Source: Brevundimonas sp. SGAir0440 (GTDB lineage: Bacteria; Pseudomonadota; Alphaproteobacteria; Caulobacterales; Caulobacteraceae). From it: DNA of 64,000 bases. Made by a program: the position numbers and the translations under genes. The DNA is taken from positions 434,001-498,000 of the forward strand of contig NZ_CP039435.1 in assembly GCF_005484585.1 (NCBI RefSeq). Reading direction: 5' to 3'. The notes beneath the pieces were generated by a model. It searched no databases and was not told the origin of the DNA. It saw nothing but the letters and a program-made list of their open reading frames with translations. This document shows, one piece after another, positions 18,062 through 26,841 of the stretch (position 1 is its first letter; each line of letters starts with the position of its first letter).

Positions 18062-20038
18062 ATGGCCGGGGACACTCCCCACGACGCGAGCGCTCCCTCG
18101 CCCGCGTCGAACACGCCGGACAAGCCCACCCACGCCACGGGTCCGGACTCCCACATTCCGGGCGGCCAGGCCGCCAAGCACGGCGGCTTCTGGGCCCTGA
18201 CCATCGGCGCGATCGGCGTGGTGTTCGGGGACATCGGCACCAGCCCGCTCTACGCCCTGCGCGAGGCGATCGACCATGCGCGCTCCGGCGTCGGCGGCGA
18301 CCTGGCCGTGATCGGCGTCGTCTCGCTGGCGTTTTGGGCGCTGATGGTCGTGGTGACGTTCAAATACGTCTTCTTCCTGATGCGCGCCGACAACAAGGGC
18401 GAGGGCGGCACCCTATCGCTGATGGCGCTGGCGCAGTTCGCGGTCGGTCGGCGCAGCGCCTGGATCTTCATACTCGGCGTCTGCGGGGCGGCCCTGTTCT
18501 ATGGCGACGGCATCATCACGCCCGCCATCTCGGTCCTTTCCGCCGTCGAAGGCCTGCAGGACGCGCCGGGTCTGGCCGGGCGGCTGGACTCCTTCATCGT
18601 GCCGATCTCGGCCGGCATCCTGATCGCCTTGTTCCTGGTCCAGTCGCGCGGTACGGCCAGCCTGGCCAAGTATTTCGGCCCCATCACCGCCGTCTGGTTC
18701 CTGAGCTTGGGGGCGCTTGGCCTCTATCATATCTTCGACGACGTCAGCGTGCTGCGGGCCCTGTCGCCTCACTATGGCGTCATGCTTCTGCTCAACGACG
18801 GCTTCCTGGGCTTCGTGATCCTGGGCAGCGTCTTCCTGGCCGTCACGGGGGCCGAGGCCCTGTATGCCGACATGGGCCATTTCGGAAAGGCGCCGATCCG
18901 CATGGGCTGGCTGGCCTTCGTCCTGCCGTGCCTGACGCTGAACTATCTGGGCCAGGGCGCCCTGATCCTGGACAATCCGGCCGCGTCCGAGAACCCGTTC
19001 TGGAACATGGTGCCGCAGTTCGCCTATTGGCCGATGCTGATCCTGGCGACCGCCGCTACCGTCATCGCCTCGCAGGCGGTGATCACCGGCGCCTTCTCGG
19101 TGACGCAACAGGCGGTTCAGCTGGGCCTTCTGCCGCGCATCGACATCAAGAACACCTCAGAGACCCAGGCCGGCCAGATCTTCGTGCCGGCGGTCAACAC
19201 CTTCCTGATGGTCGGGGTGCTGGTGCTGCTGGTCGTGTTCCAGAGCTCGCATAACCTGACCGCGGCCTATGGCGTGGCGGTGACGGGCACCATGCTGGTC
19301 AACACGCTGATGGCCTATTCGGTCATTCGCAAGGGCTGGAAGTGGCCGATGTGGGCGGTGGTCGGAACATTGCTTCCGTTCGCCTTCATCGACAGCGTCT
19401 TCCTGACGTCCAACCTGCTGAAGATTCCCGACGGCGCATGGATGCCGCTGGTGCTGGGCGCCCTGCTGGTCGTGGTGATGTGGACCTGGGTGCGGGGGAC
19501 GCAGATTCTGACGGCCAAGACGCGCAAGGACAGCCTGCCGCTGAACGATCTGATCGAGATGCTTCAGGCCCGTCCGCCGCACCGTGCGCCGGGTATGGCC
19601 ATCTTCCTGACCTCGGATCCCGACGTCGCGCCGGTCGCCCTGATGCACAATCTCAAGCACAACAAGGTGCTGCACGAGAAGAACGTCATCCTGACCGTGC
19701 GCACCTCCGAGCGCCCGCGCGTCAAGGAGGCTGACCGGGTGCGGATGGAGCCGATCAACGACGACTTCAAGAAGGTCACGGTCACCTACGGCTTCATGGA
19801 GACGCCGAACGTGCCGCGCGCTCTAGGCCTGTGCCGCAAGCAGGGTCTGAAGTTCGACATCATGTCGACCAGCTTCTTCCTGGGTCGCCGTTCGCTGATC
19901 CCGTCGGCGCGTCAAGGCATGCCGCTTTGGCAGGACAAGCTGTTCATCTTCCTGATGCGCAACGCCGCCAATCCGACCGACTTCTTCCACATCCCGCCCG
20001 GCCGCGTGGTCGAACTGGGCGCGCAGGTGGCGGTATGA
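18062..20038 (+). CDS. kup: Low-affinity potassium uptake protein Kup
   Basis: A 658-residue K+/H+ symporter of the inner membrane. About twelve hydrophobic helices cover residues 45-460, beginning with the family signature GVVFGDIGTSPLYALRE. The cytoplasmic C-terminal part includes GMAIFLTSDPDVAPVALMHNLKHN and VSTSFF-like SFFLGRRSLIP. CGGAGGA at 18049-18055 fixes the ATG at 18062. The first about 40 residues are a hydrophilic Pro/Thr-rich extension. Its stop overlaps the rsmB-like start (ATGA). Confidence 0.95.
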   Translation: MAGDTPHDASAPSPASNTPDKPTHATGPDSHIPGGQAAKHGGFWALTIGAIGVVFGDIGTSPLYALREAIDHARSGVGGDLAVIGVVSLAFWALMVVVTFKYVFFLMRADNKGEGGTLSLMALAQFAVGRRSAWIFILGVCGAALFYGDGIITPAISVLSAVEGLQDAPGLAGRLDSFIVPISAGILIALFLVQSRGTASLAKYFGPITAVWFLSLGALGLYHIFDDVSVLRALSPHYGVMLLLNDGFLGFVILGSVFLAVTGAEALYADMGHFGKAPIRMGWLAFVLPCLTLNYLGQGALILDNPAASENPFWNMVPQFAYWPMLILATAATVIASQAVITGAFSVTQQAVQLGLLPRIDIKNTSETQAGQIFVPAVNTFLMVGVLVLLVVFQSSHNLTAAYGVAVTGTMLVNTLMAYSVIRKGWKWPMWAVVGTLLPFAFIDSVFLTSNLLKIPDGAWMPLVLGALLVVVMWTWVRGTQILTAKTRKDSLPLNDLIEMLQARPPHRAPGMAIFLTSDPDVAPVALMHNLKHNKVLHEKNVILTVRTSERPRVKEADRVRMEPINDDFKKVTVTYGFMETPNVPRALGLCRKQGLKFDIMSTSFFLGRRSLIPSARQGMPLWQDKLFIFLMRNAANPTDFFHIPPGRVVELGAQVAV

Positions 20039-21423
20039 GCACCGAGGGACGGGGCGGGCAGAGCTCGCAGGCGCGCGGCCGTCGCATGGCCACCAAGAGC
20101 CGCCCGCGCGCGGCCTCGGCCGAGGCCGCTCAAGATCCGTCGCAGGACGATATCGGCGTCGAAGCCCGCGTCGTCGCCGGCATCCTGCTGAACGCCGCGC
20201 TGGAGAAGCGCAACGGACTGGACGAAGCCCTGTCTCAGCCCGCCGCCCGCGCGCTGGAGCCGGTGGATCGCGCCTTTGCCCGCGCCGTCGCCATGGCGGC
20301 CCTGCGTCGTTTGGGCGAGATCGATCAGATCCTGGATCGCCGCCTGAAGAAGTCGCCGCCCGAGGCTGTGCGCACCCTGATGCGCATCGCTCTAGCTCAG
20401 ACCCTGGTGCTGGAAACGCCTGCCTTCGCCGCCGTCTCGACGGCGGTTAAACTGGCCGAGCGCGATCCCAAGACCCGGCCCTATAAGAACCTGGTCAATG
20501 CGGTGCTGCGCGGAGTTGGGCGTGAAGGTCCCGGCCTGACGACGGCCGAGAGCAATCTGCCGGACTGGATCGCGGCGCGCTGGAAGGCGACCTATGGCGA
20601 AGCCGCCTTGGCGGGTCTGGCCCTGGCCGCGCGCGAAGAACCCGCGACCGATCTCAGCCTGAAGCCAGGCGTGGATCCTGCGGTCGTGGCTGCGGCTGTC
20701 GAGGGCGAAGCCTTGCCCGGGGGCACGGTTCGCACCGGCCGTCGCGGCGATGTTGCCGGCTGGCCCGGTTTCGAAGACGGCGACTGGTGGGTCCAGGACG
20801 CGGCCGCCGCCGTGCCCGGCCGGCTGCTGGATGTGAAACCGGGCGAGACGGCGCTCGACATGTGCGCCGCGCCTGGAGGCAAGACGCTGCAACTGGCGGC
20901 CGCCGGCGCCTCGGTCGTTGCGCTCGATCGTTCGGCCCCGCGTCTGAAACGCCTGACGCAAAACCTTGAGCGGACCGGCCTGACCGCCGAAGTCGTCGCC
21001 GTCCCGGCAGAGGACTGGGAGGACGCCCGCAACTTCGACGCGGTTCTGCTGGATGCCCCCTGCACTGCGACGGGCACCTTCCGCCGCAATCCGGAGGTCT
21101 TGCGCGCCACCAAACCGGCAGAGGTCGCCAAGCTGGCCGACGTCCAGCACCGCCTGCTCGACGCCGCCGCCGAGCGCGTGAAGCCGGGCGGCCGTCTAGT
21201 CTATTGCACCTGCTCGCTGGAGCGCGAGGAGGGCGAGACCCAGATCATCGCCTTCCTGCGTCGCAACCCCGTCTTCCGCACCGTCGCCGCCGATCCGGCC
21301 GCCGTCGGCGCCCCATCCGAGGCGCTGACGCCCGAAGGCTGGCTGCGCATCCTGCCTTCCATGTGGGCCGAACACGGCGGACTGGACGGCTTCTTCGCGG
21401 CCAGGCTGGAACGGGTGTCCTGA
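20035..21423 (+). CDS. rsmB: RsmB/NOP family 16S rRNA cytosine-C5 methyltransferase
   Basis: A 462-residue enzyme that methylates a cytosine in 16S rRNA (C967 in E. coli). A NusB-like RNA-binding domain spans about 40-165 (ALEPVDRAFARAVAMAALRR). The SAM-binding domain has DMCAAPGGKTLQL, VVALDRSAPRL, LLDAPCTATGTFRRNPE with the motif IV Cys, and VYCTCSLEREEGE with the catalytic motif VI Cys. The ATG overlaps the kup stop. The Arg/Ser/Ala-rich N-terminus could be dispensable; a second ATG lies 17 codons in. Confidence 0.92.
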   Translation: MSTEGRGGQSSQARGRRMATKSRPRAASAEAAQDPSQDDIGVEARVVAGILLNAALEKRNGLDEALSQPAARALEPVDRAFARAVAMAALRRLGEIDQILDRRLKKSPPEAVRTLMRIALAQTLVLETPAFAAVSTAVKLAERDPKTRPYKNLVNAVLRGVGREGPGLTTAESNLPDWIAARWKATYGEAALAGLALAAREEPATDLSLKPGVDPAVVAAAVEGEALPGGTVRTGRRGDVAGWPGFEDGDWWVQDAAAAVPGRLLDVKPGETALDMCAAPGGKTLQLAAAGASVVALDRSAPRLKRLTQNLERTGLTAEVVAVPAEDWEDARNFDAVLLDAPCTATGTFRRNPEVLRATKPAEVAKLADVQHRLLDAAAERVKPGGRLVYCTCSLEREEGETQIIAFLRRNPVFRTVAADPAAVGAPSEALTPEGWLRILPSMWAEHGGLDGFFAARLERVS

Positions 21424-21470
21424 TCGGGAGCGCCTTGCTCCTGCCCGCAACCCGCCTTATCCGGGAGGCC

Positions 21471-22145
21471 ATGGCCGTTACCCCTCTGATCTGCCCGTCG
21501 ATCCTCGCCAGCGATTTCGCGCGGCTGGGTGAAGAAGTCCGCGCGCTGGAGGCGGCGGGCGCCGACTGGATCCATGTCGATGTGATGGACGGGCATTTCG
21601 TGCCGAACATCACGCTTGGCCCCGACGTCGTGAAGGCGATCCGGCCGCACACGACCCTGCCCTTCGACGTGCACCTGATGGTCGCGCCGGTGGATCCTTG
21701 GCTGGAGGCGTTCCGCGAGGCGGGCGCCGACGTCCTGACCGTTCACCCGGAAAGCGGGCCGCACCTGCACCGGACCCTGGGTCGCATTCGCCAGCTGGGC
21801 GCCAAGGCCGGCGTCGTGTTCAATCCGGCGACGCCGCTGTCGATCCTGGAAGAGGTGGTCGATCTGGTCGATCTGGTGCTGATCATGTCGGTCAATCCGG
21901 GCTTCGGCGGTCAGAAGTTCATCGACAGTTCGCTGAAGAAGATTGCGGGCGCGCGGGCCATTCTCGACCGCGCCGGTTCGTCGGCTCACCTCCAGGTGGA
22001 CGGCGGCGTGACCTCCGCCAACGCCGCAGCCTGCGTCGCCGCCGGCGCCGATGCTCTGGTCGCTGGGTCGTTCGTGTTCAAGGGCGATTATGCGACCAAT
22101 ATCGCCGCCCTGAAGGCTGCGCCGGCTGCTCAGAGCTTCGCGTGA
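21471..22145 (+). CDS. rpe: Ribulose-phosphate 3-epimerase
   Basis: A 224-residue TIM-barrel enzyme of the pentose phosphate pathway. Marks are CPSILASDFARLGEEV, HVDVMDGHFVPNIT with the metal-binding His and catalytic Asp, HLMV, LIMSVNPGFGGQKF and VDGGV followed by AGADALVAGSFVF. GGGAGG lies directly before the ATG. It sits in the kup-rsmB-rpe-heparinase-like run, and its stop overlaps the next start. Confidence 0.96.
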   Translation: MAVTPLICPSILASDFARLGEEVRALEAAGADWIHVDVMDGHFVPNITLGPDVVKAIRPHTTLPFDVHLMVAPVDPWLEAFREAGADVLTVHPESGPHLHRTLGRIRQLGAKAGVVFNPATPLSILEEVVDLVDLVLIMSVNPGFGGQKFIDSSLKKIAGARAILDRAGSSAHLQVDGGVTSANAAACVAAGADALVAGSFVFKGDYATNIAALKAAPAAQSFA

Positions 22146-23989
22146 GCCCGCTCGGCCCCTTCGCCCCGCGGGGCCAGGAAACGACGCTGGACGTCGCCTC
22201 GGGTCAGATCCCCGGCCTGCCTGGCGCGCCGGTGCGCACGCCGGTGCGGTCGGGCGACACGATCGCCGGACCCGGCCTGTGGCCCGCCATCGCCGGACGG
22301 CTGGCGACGCGGCAGCTGTGGATCGAGCTTTACGGCCTGCCCGGCTACGGCTTGACGCTGGGGTCGCCGTTGGGCGGGGGCAAGGTGACCGCATTCGCCG
22401 CTACGCCGCGCGACTTCCGCCCGCATGATCCGGCGCCGGGGCGCAATGTCCTGGCCGGGCGTTTCATGTTGGCCGGCGCCGCGATGGAGGTCGAACCCCC
22501 GTCCGATCCGTGGAACAGGCCCAGCCCCTCGCGGCCCTTTGCGGTCGAGCTTCATGCCTTCGCCTGGCTGCCGGGGCTGATGGCCCAAGCCGACCGTGGC
22601 GCGCGCGAGGCGCTGCGTCTGACCCTGGCCTGGGCCGACGCCTTCGCACGATGGTCGCCCTTCGCCTGGGGACCGGAAATCCTGGCGCGGCGGGTCGTCA
22701 ATCTGGCGTGCGGCGCACGGCGGATGGGCGCGGTGGCGACGGAGGCCGAGCGGCTGAAACTGGCCGATAGTCTGGCGCGCCAGACCCGGCAACTGCTGCG
22801 TCCGCCCGGCGGTCTGGCCAGCCGGGCCGAGCGGTTGACGGCGGCGGCCATCGGCGGCTGCGTGCTGGCGGGGGCGCCAGGGCAGGCTTTGCGTCGCCGC
22901 GCGCTGTCGCGGCTGGACGGCGCCCTGAAGACGACGGTGCGGGCCGACGGCGGCCACGCCTCGCGCAGTCCCGAGGCGGCTCTCGAGCTGCTGCTCGACC
23001 TGCTGACGCTGGACGACGCCCTGTCACAACTGTCCGAACCGACGCCTGAGAGCGTCTCGGCCGCCATCGCCCGGCTGACGCAGGGCCTGCGCCTGCTGAC
23101 CTTGCCCGACGGTCGTCTGGCCAGTTTCCAAGGCGGCGGCCCCTCCACCATTGAACGCGTCGCGGCCGCCCGCGCTCACGACGACGAAGCGGCGGCCAGG
23201 AGCGACGATGCGCCTCCAGCGACCGGTGCGGTCGCCGGCCTGACGCGCATCGCCAGCCCCCTGCTGACCATCATCGCCGACAACGCCCCGCCGGCTCGCG
23301 ACGCCTGGGGGGCGGCCGCCTGCGCCCAGCCGCTGGCGCTGGAGATCGCCTGCGGCAAGGACCGTCTGGTGACCGGCTCAGGGTGGACGTCGGCCTCAAC
23401 CGACCGCCAGGCGCTGCGCCTGACGCCGGCCCATTCGACCCTGACCCTGGGCGAACGGTCGCTGAACGAACCGCTGGGCGGCTGGAAGGGCGACCTATTG
23501 GGCCCGCGCTTGGTCGGACCGCCGATCCATGTGACCACCGACCTGCGCGACGGCGACGGCGCCGTCTGGCTGGCGATGGAACACGACGGCTGGAATGAGT
23601 TGTTCGGCCTGAACCATCAACGCCGGCTGTATCTGGACCAACGGCTGGACGAGCTGCGGGCCGAAGAAAAGCTGTTCCCCACGCCCGGCCGCAAGGAGAT
23701 GGTGCGCCAGATCGCGGCCCCCTACGCCATCCGCTTCCATCTCGAGCCAGGGGTTCAGGCCTCTCTGGCGCGCGACCGGCGGTCGATCCTGCTGCGCGGC
23801 GCGTCGGGCCGGGGCTGGTGGTTCAGGACCGACGGACCGGACGTGGCCATCGAGCCCAGCGTCCATATCGACGCCGGCCTGACCCGCCGCTCCCTTCAGA
23901 TCGTGGTGCGCGGCTCGGCCCGCACCGACAGCGAGACAAAGATTCGCTGGAAGCTAAGCCCGGCCGGCGCGAGCGGCGAACCGACCTGA
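22142..23989 (+). CDS. Heparinase II/III family protein
   Basis: A 615-residue protein that starts at a GTG overlapping the rpe stop (GTGA). An all-alpha N-terminal domain (about 60-300) is followed by a beta-rich heparinase II/III-like C-terminal domain (about 320-600) with AHSTLTLGERSLNEPL, VWLAMEHDGWNELFGLNHQRRLYLD and SILLRGASGRGWWFR. No signal peptide is seen, which is notable for a putative polysaccharide lyase. Orthologues next to purH are, as I recall, common in Caulobacterales, but their substrate is unknown to me. It ends the kup operon. Confidence 0.86.
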   Translation: MSPLGPFAPRGQETTLDVASGQIPGLPGAPVRTPVRSGDTIAGPGLWPAIAGRLATRQLWIELYGLPGYGLTLGSPLGGGKVTAFAATPRDFRPHDPAPGRNVLAGRFMLAGAAMEVEPPSDPWNRPSPSRPFAVELHAFAWLPGLMAQADRGAREALRLTLAWADAFARWSPFAWGPEILARRVVNLACGARRMGAVATEAERLKLADSLARQTRQLLRPPGGLASRAERLTAAAIGGCVLAGAPGQALRRRALSRLDGALKTTVRADGGHASRSPEAALELLLDLLTLDDALSQLSEPTPESVSAAIARLTQGLRLLTLPDGRLASFQGGGPSTIERVAAARAHDDEAAARSDDAPPATGAVAGLTRIASPLLTIIADNAPPARDAWGAAACAQPLALEIACGKDRLVTGSGWTSASTDRQALRLTPAHSTLTLGERSLNEPLGGWKGDLLGPRLVGPPIHVTTDLRDGDGAVWLAMEHDGWNELFGLNHQRRLYLDQRLDELRAEEKLFPTPGRKEMVRQIAAPYAIRFHLEPGVQASLARDRRSILLRGASGRGWWFRTDGPDVAIEPSVHIDAGLTRRSLQIVVRGSARTDSETKIRWKLSPAGASGEPT

Positions 23990-23993
23990 TGCA

Positions 23994-24055
23994 AGAGCCT
24001 GATTCACGGCGTCGATAAAATCGCGCTGCGATTTGATCTCTGCCGATCAGGCTCT
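23994..24055. other. Nested triple-stem palindromic element between heparinase-like gene and purH
   Basis: Three pairs of arms are nested. The outer arms AGAGCCTGAT (23994-24003) and ATCAGGCTCT (24046-24055) pair perfectly over 10 bases. Inside them CGGC (24007-24010) pairs with GCCG (24042-24045). The inner GATAAAATCGC (24014-24024) pairs with GCGATTTGATC (24028-24038) with one mismatch around a GCT loop. It begins five bases after the heparinase-like stop and ends upstream of the probable purH promoter, so it may be a 3' processing or termination structure, or a dispersed palindromic repeat. Confidence 0.6.
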
Positions 24056-24070
24056 GAAACCGTCCGTGGG

Positions 24071-24099
24071 GTGACGGCGAAGCGGTTTGGGTCTAGACG
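24071..24099 (+). promoter_or_regulatory. purH: Probable housekeeping promoter of purH
   Basis: GTGACGG (24071-24077) matches six of seven positions of the Caulobacter -35 consensus TTGACGS. After 14 bases comes TCTAGACG (24092-24099), a partial match to the -10 consensus GCTANAWC that keeps CTA and the A two bases later. The spacing is within the known range of 10-14. It would give a leader of about 30 bases before the purH ATG at 24136. Confidence 0.5.
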
Positions 24100-24135
24100 G
24101 CGCGCCATCCTCCCCTGCCATCACGGACGCCGCCC

Positions 24136-25740
24136 ATGCCCGCCGCTCCCGACTTTCCGCCCGCCCCAGACCGGGTCAAGCCGCAACGCGCCCTGATCTC
24201 GCTGTCCGACAAGGCCGGGCTGGAGGACGCGGCCCGCGCCCTGCACGATCAGGGCGTCGAACTGGTCTCAACCGGCGGGACGCGGGCGGCGATCGAGAAG
24301 CTGGGCCTGCCGGTCAAGGACGTGGCTGACCTGACCAGCTTCCCCGAGATGATGGACGGCCGGGTCAAGACCCTGCACCCCATCGTTCACGGCGGCCTCT
24401 TGGGCGTGCGTGACGCGGCCGACCATGCCCAGGCCATGACCGATCACGGCATCGGCGCCATCGATATCGTCTGGATCGACCTTTATCCGTTCGAGAGCAC
24501 CGTCGCGGCCGGCGGCGCGTTCGAGGCGGCGGTCGAGAACATCGACATCGGCGGCCCGGCCATGATCCGCTCGGGCTCCAAGAACCACGGCTATGTCGCC
24601 GTCGCCGTCGACGGCGAGAGCATCGGCCTGATCCTTGAGGCGCTGAAGGCCGAAGGCTCCACAGATCTGGCCCTGCGCAAGCGCTTGGCCGCCCGCGCCT
24701 TCGCCCGCACCGCCGCCTATGACGCCGCCGTCTCCGGCTGGTTCGCCCAGCAGGTCGAGGACGCCGCCCCGGCCCGCAAGTCCATCGCGGGCGCCCTGGC
24801 CCAGACCCTGCGCTACGGCGAGAACCCGCACCAGACGGGCGCCTTCTACCGCACCGGCGAGCGTCGCCCCGGCGTGGCCTATGCCGAACAGGTTCAGGGC
24901 AAGGAGCTGGGTTACAACAACATCGCGGACGCCGACGCCGCCTATGAACTGGTCGCGGAGTTCGAACAGCCGGCCGTGGTCATCGTCAAACACGCCAATC
25001 CGTGCGGCGTGGCGATCGGCAAGGACTTGTCAGAGGCCTACGCTCGCGCGCTGGAATGCGACGCCGTCTCGGCCTTCGGCGGCGTGATCGCGGTCAACCG
25101 CCCGCTTACGGCTGAGGACGCCCGCGCCATCACCGGCATCTTCACTGAGGTCGTCATCGCCCCCGGCGCCGACGACGAAGCCAAGGCCGTCTTCGCGGCC
25201 AAGAAGAATCTGCGTCTGCTGATCACCGACGGCCTGCCGGATCCGCAAGGGCCGGGCGAGGTCTTCCGCTCGGTCGCCGGCGGCTTCCTGGTCCAGAGCC
25301 GCGACCGGTCGCTGATCAAGCCGTCGGACCTGAAGATCGTGACGAAGCGCCAGCCGACGCCGACTGAGATCCAGGACATGCTGTTCGCCTTCACCGTGGC
25401 CAAACACGTCAAGTCCAACGCCATCGTCTACGCCAAGGACGGCCAGACCGCCGGCATCGGCGCCGGCCAGATGAACCGCCGCGACAGCGCCCGCATCGCC
25501 GCCATCCGCGCCAAGGAGGCTGGAGAGGCCAAGGGTCTGACCCAGTCGCTCGCCGAGGGTTCGGCCTGCGCCTCCGAAGCCTTCTTCCCCTTCGCCGATG
25601 GTCTCTTGGAAGCCGTCGCGGCCGGGGCCACGGCGGTGATCCAGCCGGGCGGCTCCATGCGCGACGCCGAAGTCATCGCCGCCGCCGACGAAAAGGGCAT
25701 CGCCATGGCCTTCACCGGGGTGCGGGTCTTCAGGCATTGA
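24136..25740 (+). CDS. purH: Bifunctional AICAR formyltransferase / IMP cyclohydrolase
   Basis: A 534-residue enzyme for the last two steps of IMP synthesis. The N-terminal IMP cyclohydrolase (MGS-like) domain has [48 protein letters not shown] and WIDLYPFE. The C-terminal AICAR transformylase domain has [14 protein letters not shown], the catalytic KHANPCGVA with its Lys-His pair, and [26 protein letters not shown]. Length is normal. It appears to be transcribed alone, from the promoter at 24071-24099 to the terminator at 25745-25809. Confidence 0.97.
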   Translation: MPAAPDFPPAPDRVKPQRALISLSDKAGLEDAARALHDQGVELVSTGGTRAAIEKLGLPVKDVADLTSFPEMMDGRVKTLHPIVHGGLLGVRDAADHAQAMTDHGIGAIDIVWIDLYPFESTVAAGGAFEAAVENIDIGGPAMIRSGSKNHGYVAVAVDGESIGLILEALKAEGSTDLALRKRLAARAFARTAAYDAAVSGWFAQQVEDAAPARKSIAGALAQTLRYGENPHQTGAFYRTGERRPGVAYAEQVQGKELGYNNIADADAAYELVAEFEQPAVVIVKHANPCGVAIGKDLSEAYARALECDAVSAFGGVIAVNRPLTAEDARAITGIFTEVVIAPGADDEAKAVFAAKKNLRLLITDGLPDPQGPGEVFRSVAGGFLVQSRDRSLIKPSDLKIVTKRQPTPTEIQDMLFAFTVAKHVKSNAIVYAKDGQTAGIGAGQMNRRDSARIAAIRAKEAGEAKGLTQSLAEGSACASEAFFPFADGLLEAVAAGATAVIQPGGSMRDAEVIAAADEKGIAMAFTGVRVFRH

Positions 25741-25744
25741 TGAA

Positions 25745-25809
25745 GGGAAGAAGGGCGCTAACGCGCGCGACGCGGTCGCTCGCTGCTTGAGCCCCCTTCT
25801 TCCCGTTTT
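25745..25809 (+). terminator. Terminator hairpin after purH
   Basis: GGGAAGAAGGG (25745-25755) pairs perfectly with CCCTTCTTCCC (25794-25804) over 11 bases and is followed by GTTTT. The 38-base loop is itself GC-rich and may fold. It begins four bases after the purH stop. Confidence 0.75.
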
Positions 25810-25885
25810 GTAGCGCGCCTTATCGTGACTGGACGACTGCCGTCAGCCGTGATGCTCTGACGCCTTTCCCGCGTTGGAGCGTCCT

Positions 25886-26785
25886 ATGACCGTGCTGATC
25901 CGCCCCGAAGGCCAGACTGCCGACGACCTGAAACTGAGCCGTCGAACTTTGGGTGCCTTGGGGGGCTTGCTGTTTTCCGGCTATGCGGTCGCGGCCCTGG
26001 CCAAGGAAGCCAAGCCCATCACGACCGACGCCGAGGGCCTCTCCACCGAGACCGTGACCTATGCCGCGCCGGATGGGTTCCAGCTTCCGGCCTATGTCGC
26101 CCGGCCGGCGGGCGGCGGCCCGTTCCCGGTCGTGGTGGTTGTGTCCGAAATCTTCGGCGTCCACGAATATATCCGCGACATCTGCCGCCGTCTGGCCAAG
26201 CAGGGATACGCCGCCATTGCGCCGGCCTTCTTCGTCCGGGTCGAGGATCCCGCGCCGCTGTCCGACATGCAGCGGATCATGCAGATCGTCGGGGCGGCGA
26301 GCTACGAACAGGTGATGGGTGACCTGTCGGCGACGCTGGAATGGGCCAGTCAGCAGTCGTGGTCCAAGGACGGCAAGGTCGGCATCACCGGCTACTGCTG
26401 GGGCGGCAAGGTGGTGTGGCAGGCGGCGGCGCGGTTCGCCGCCATCGGCGCGGGCGTGGCCTGGTACGGCCGCCTGGCCCCCGCCGCAGACGCCACGCCG
26501 GTTCAGACCTCATCGGGCCAACCCTGGCCGGTCGACATCGCCGACGATCTGAAGGCGCCCGTGCTCGGCCTGTATGGCGGGAAGGATCAGGGCATTCCAT
26601 TGGCCAGCGTCGAACGGATGCGCGAAGCCTTGGCCCGCGCCGGCCAGACCGGCAGCCAGATCGTCGTCTATCCCGACGCCCAGCACGGCTTCCACGCCGA
26701 CTACCGCGCCAGCTACGCGGAGGCTGACGCGAAGGACGGCTGGTCCAAGCTGCTGGCGACGTTCGATAAAGCGTTAAAGAATTAG
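25886..26785 (+). CDS. Dienelactone hydrolase family protein with Tat-type signal
   Basis: A 299-residue alpha/beta hydrolase. The catalytic triad is visible: nucleophile Cys171 in GYCWGG, Asp in LYGGKDQGIP and His in DAQHGFHADYR. An N-terminal SRRTLGALGGLLFSGYAVAA resembles a twin-arginine signal, and this places the enzyme outside the cytoplasm, as in other long-form DLH proteins. The ATG has GGAG upstream (25875-25878). Substrates of this subgroup are not well known; carboxymethylenebutenolidase activity is only a family-level guess. No operon partner. Confidence 0.88.
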   Translation: MTVLIRPEGQTADDLKLSRRTLGALGGLLFSGYAVAALAKEAKPITTDAEGLSTETVTYAAPDGFQLPAYVARPAGGGPFPVVVVVSEIFGVHEYIRDICRRLAKQGYAAIAPAFFVRVEDPAPLSDMQRIMQIVGAASYEQVMGDLSATLEWASQQSWSKDGKVGITGYCWGGKVVWQAAARFAAIGAGVAWYGRLAPAADATPVQTSSGQPWPVDIADDLKAPVLGLYGGKDQGIPLASVERMREALARAGQTGSQIVVYPDAQHGFHADYRASYAEADAKDGWSKLLATFDKALKN

Positions 26786-26841
26786 GCCGTTACTGATGCC
26801 AAGGTTGCGGGAAGCAGCCTTGAGTGTGGGAGGGTTAGGGC

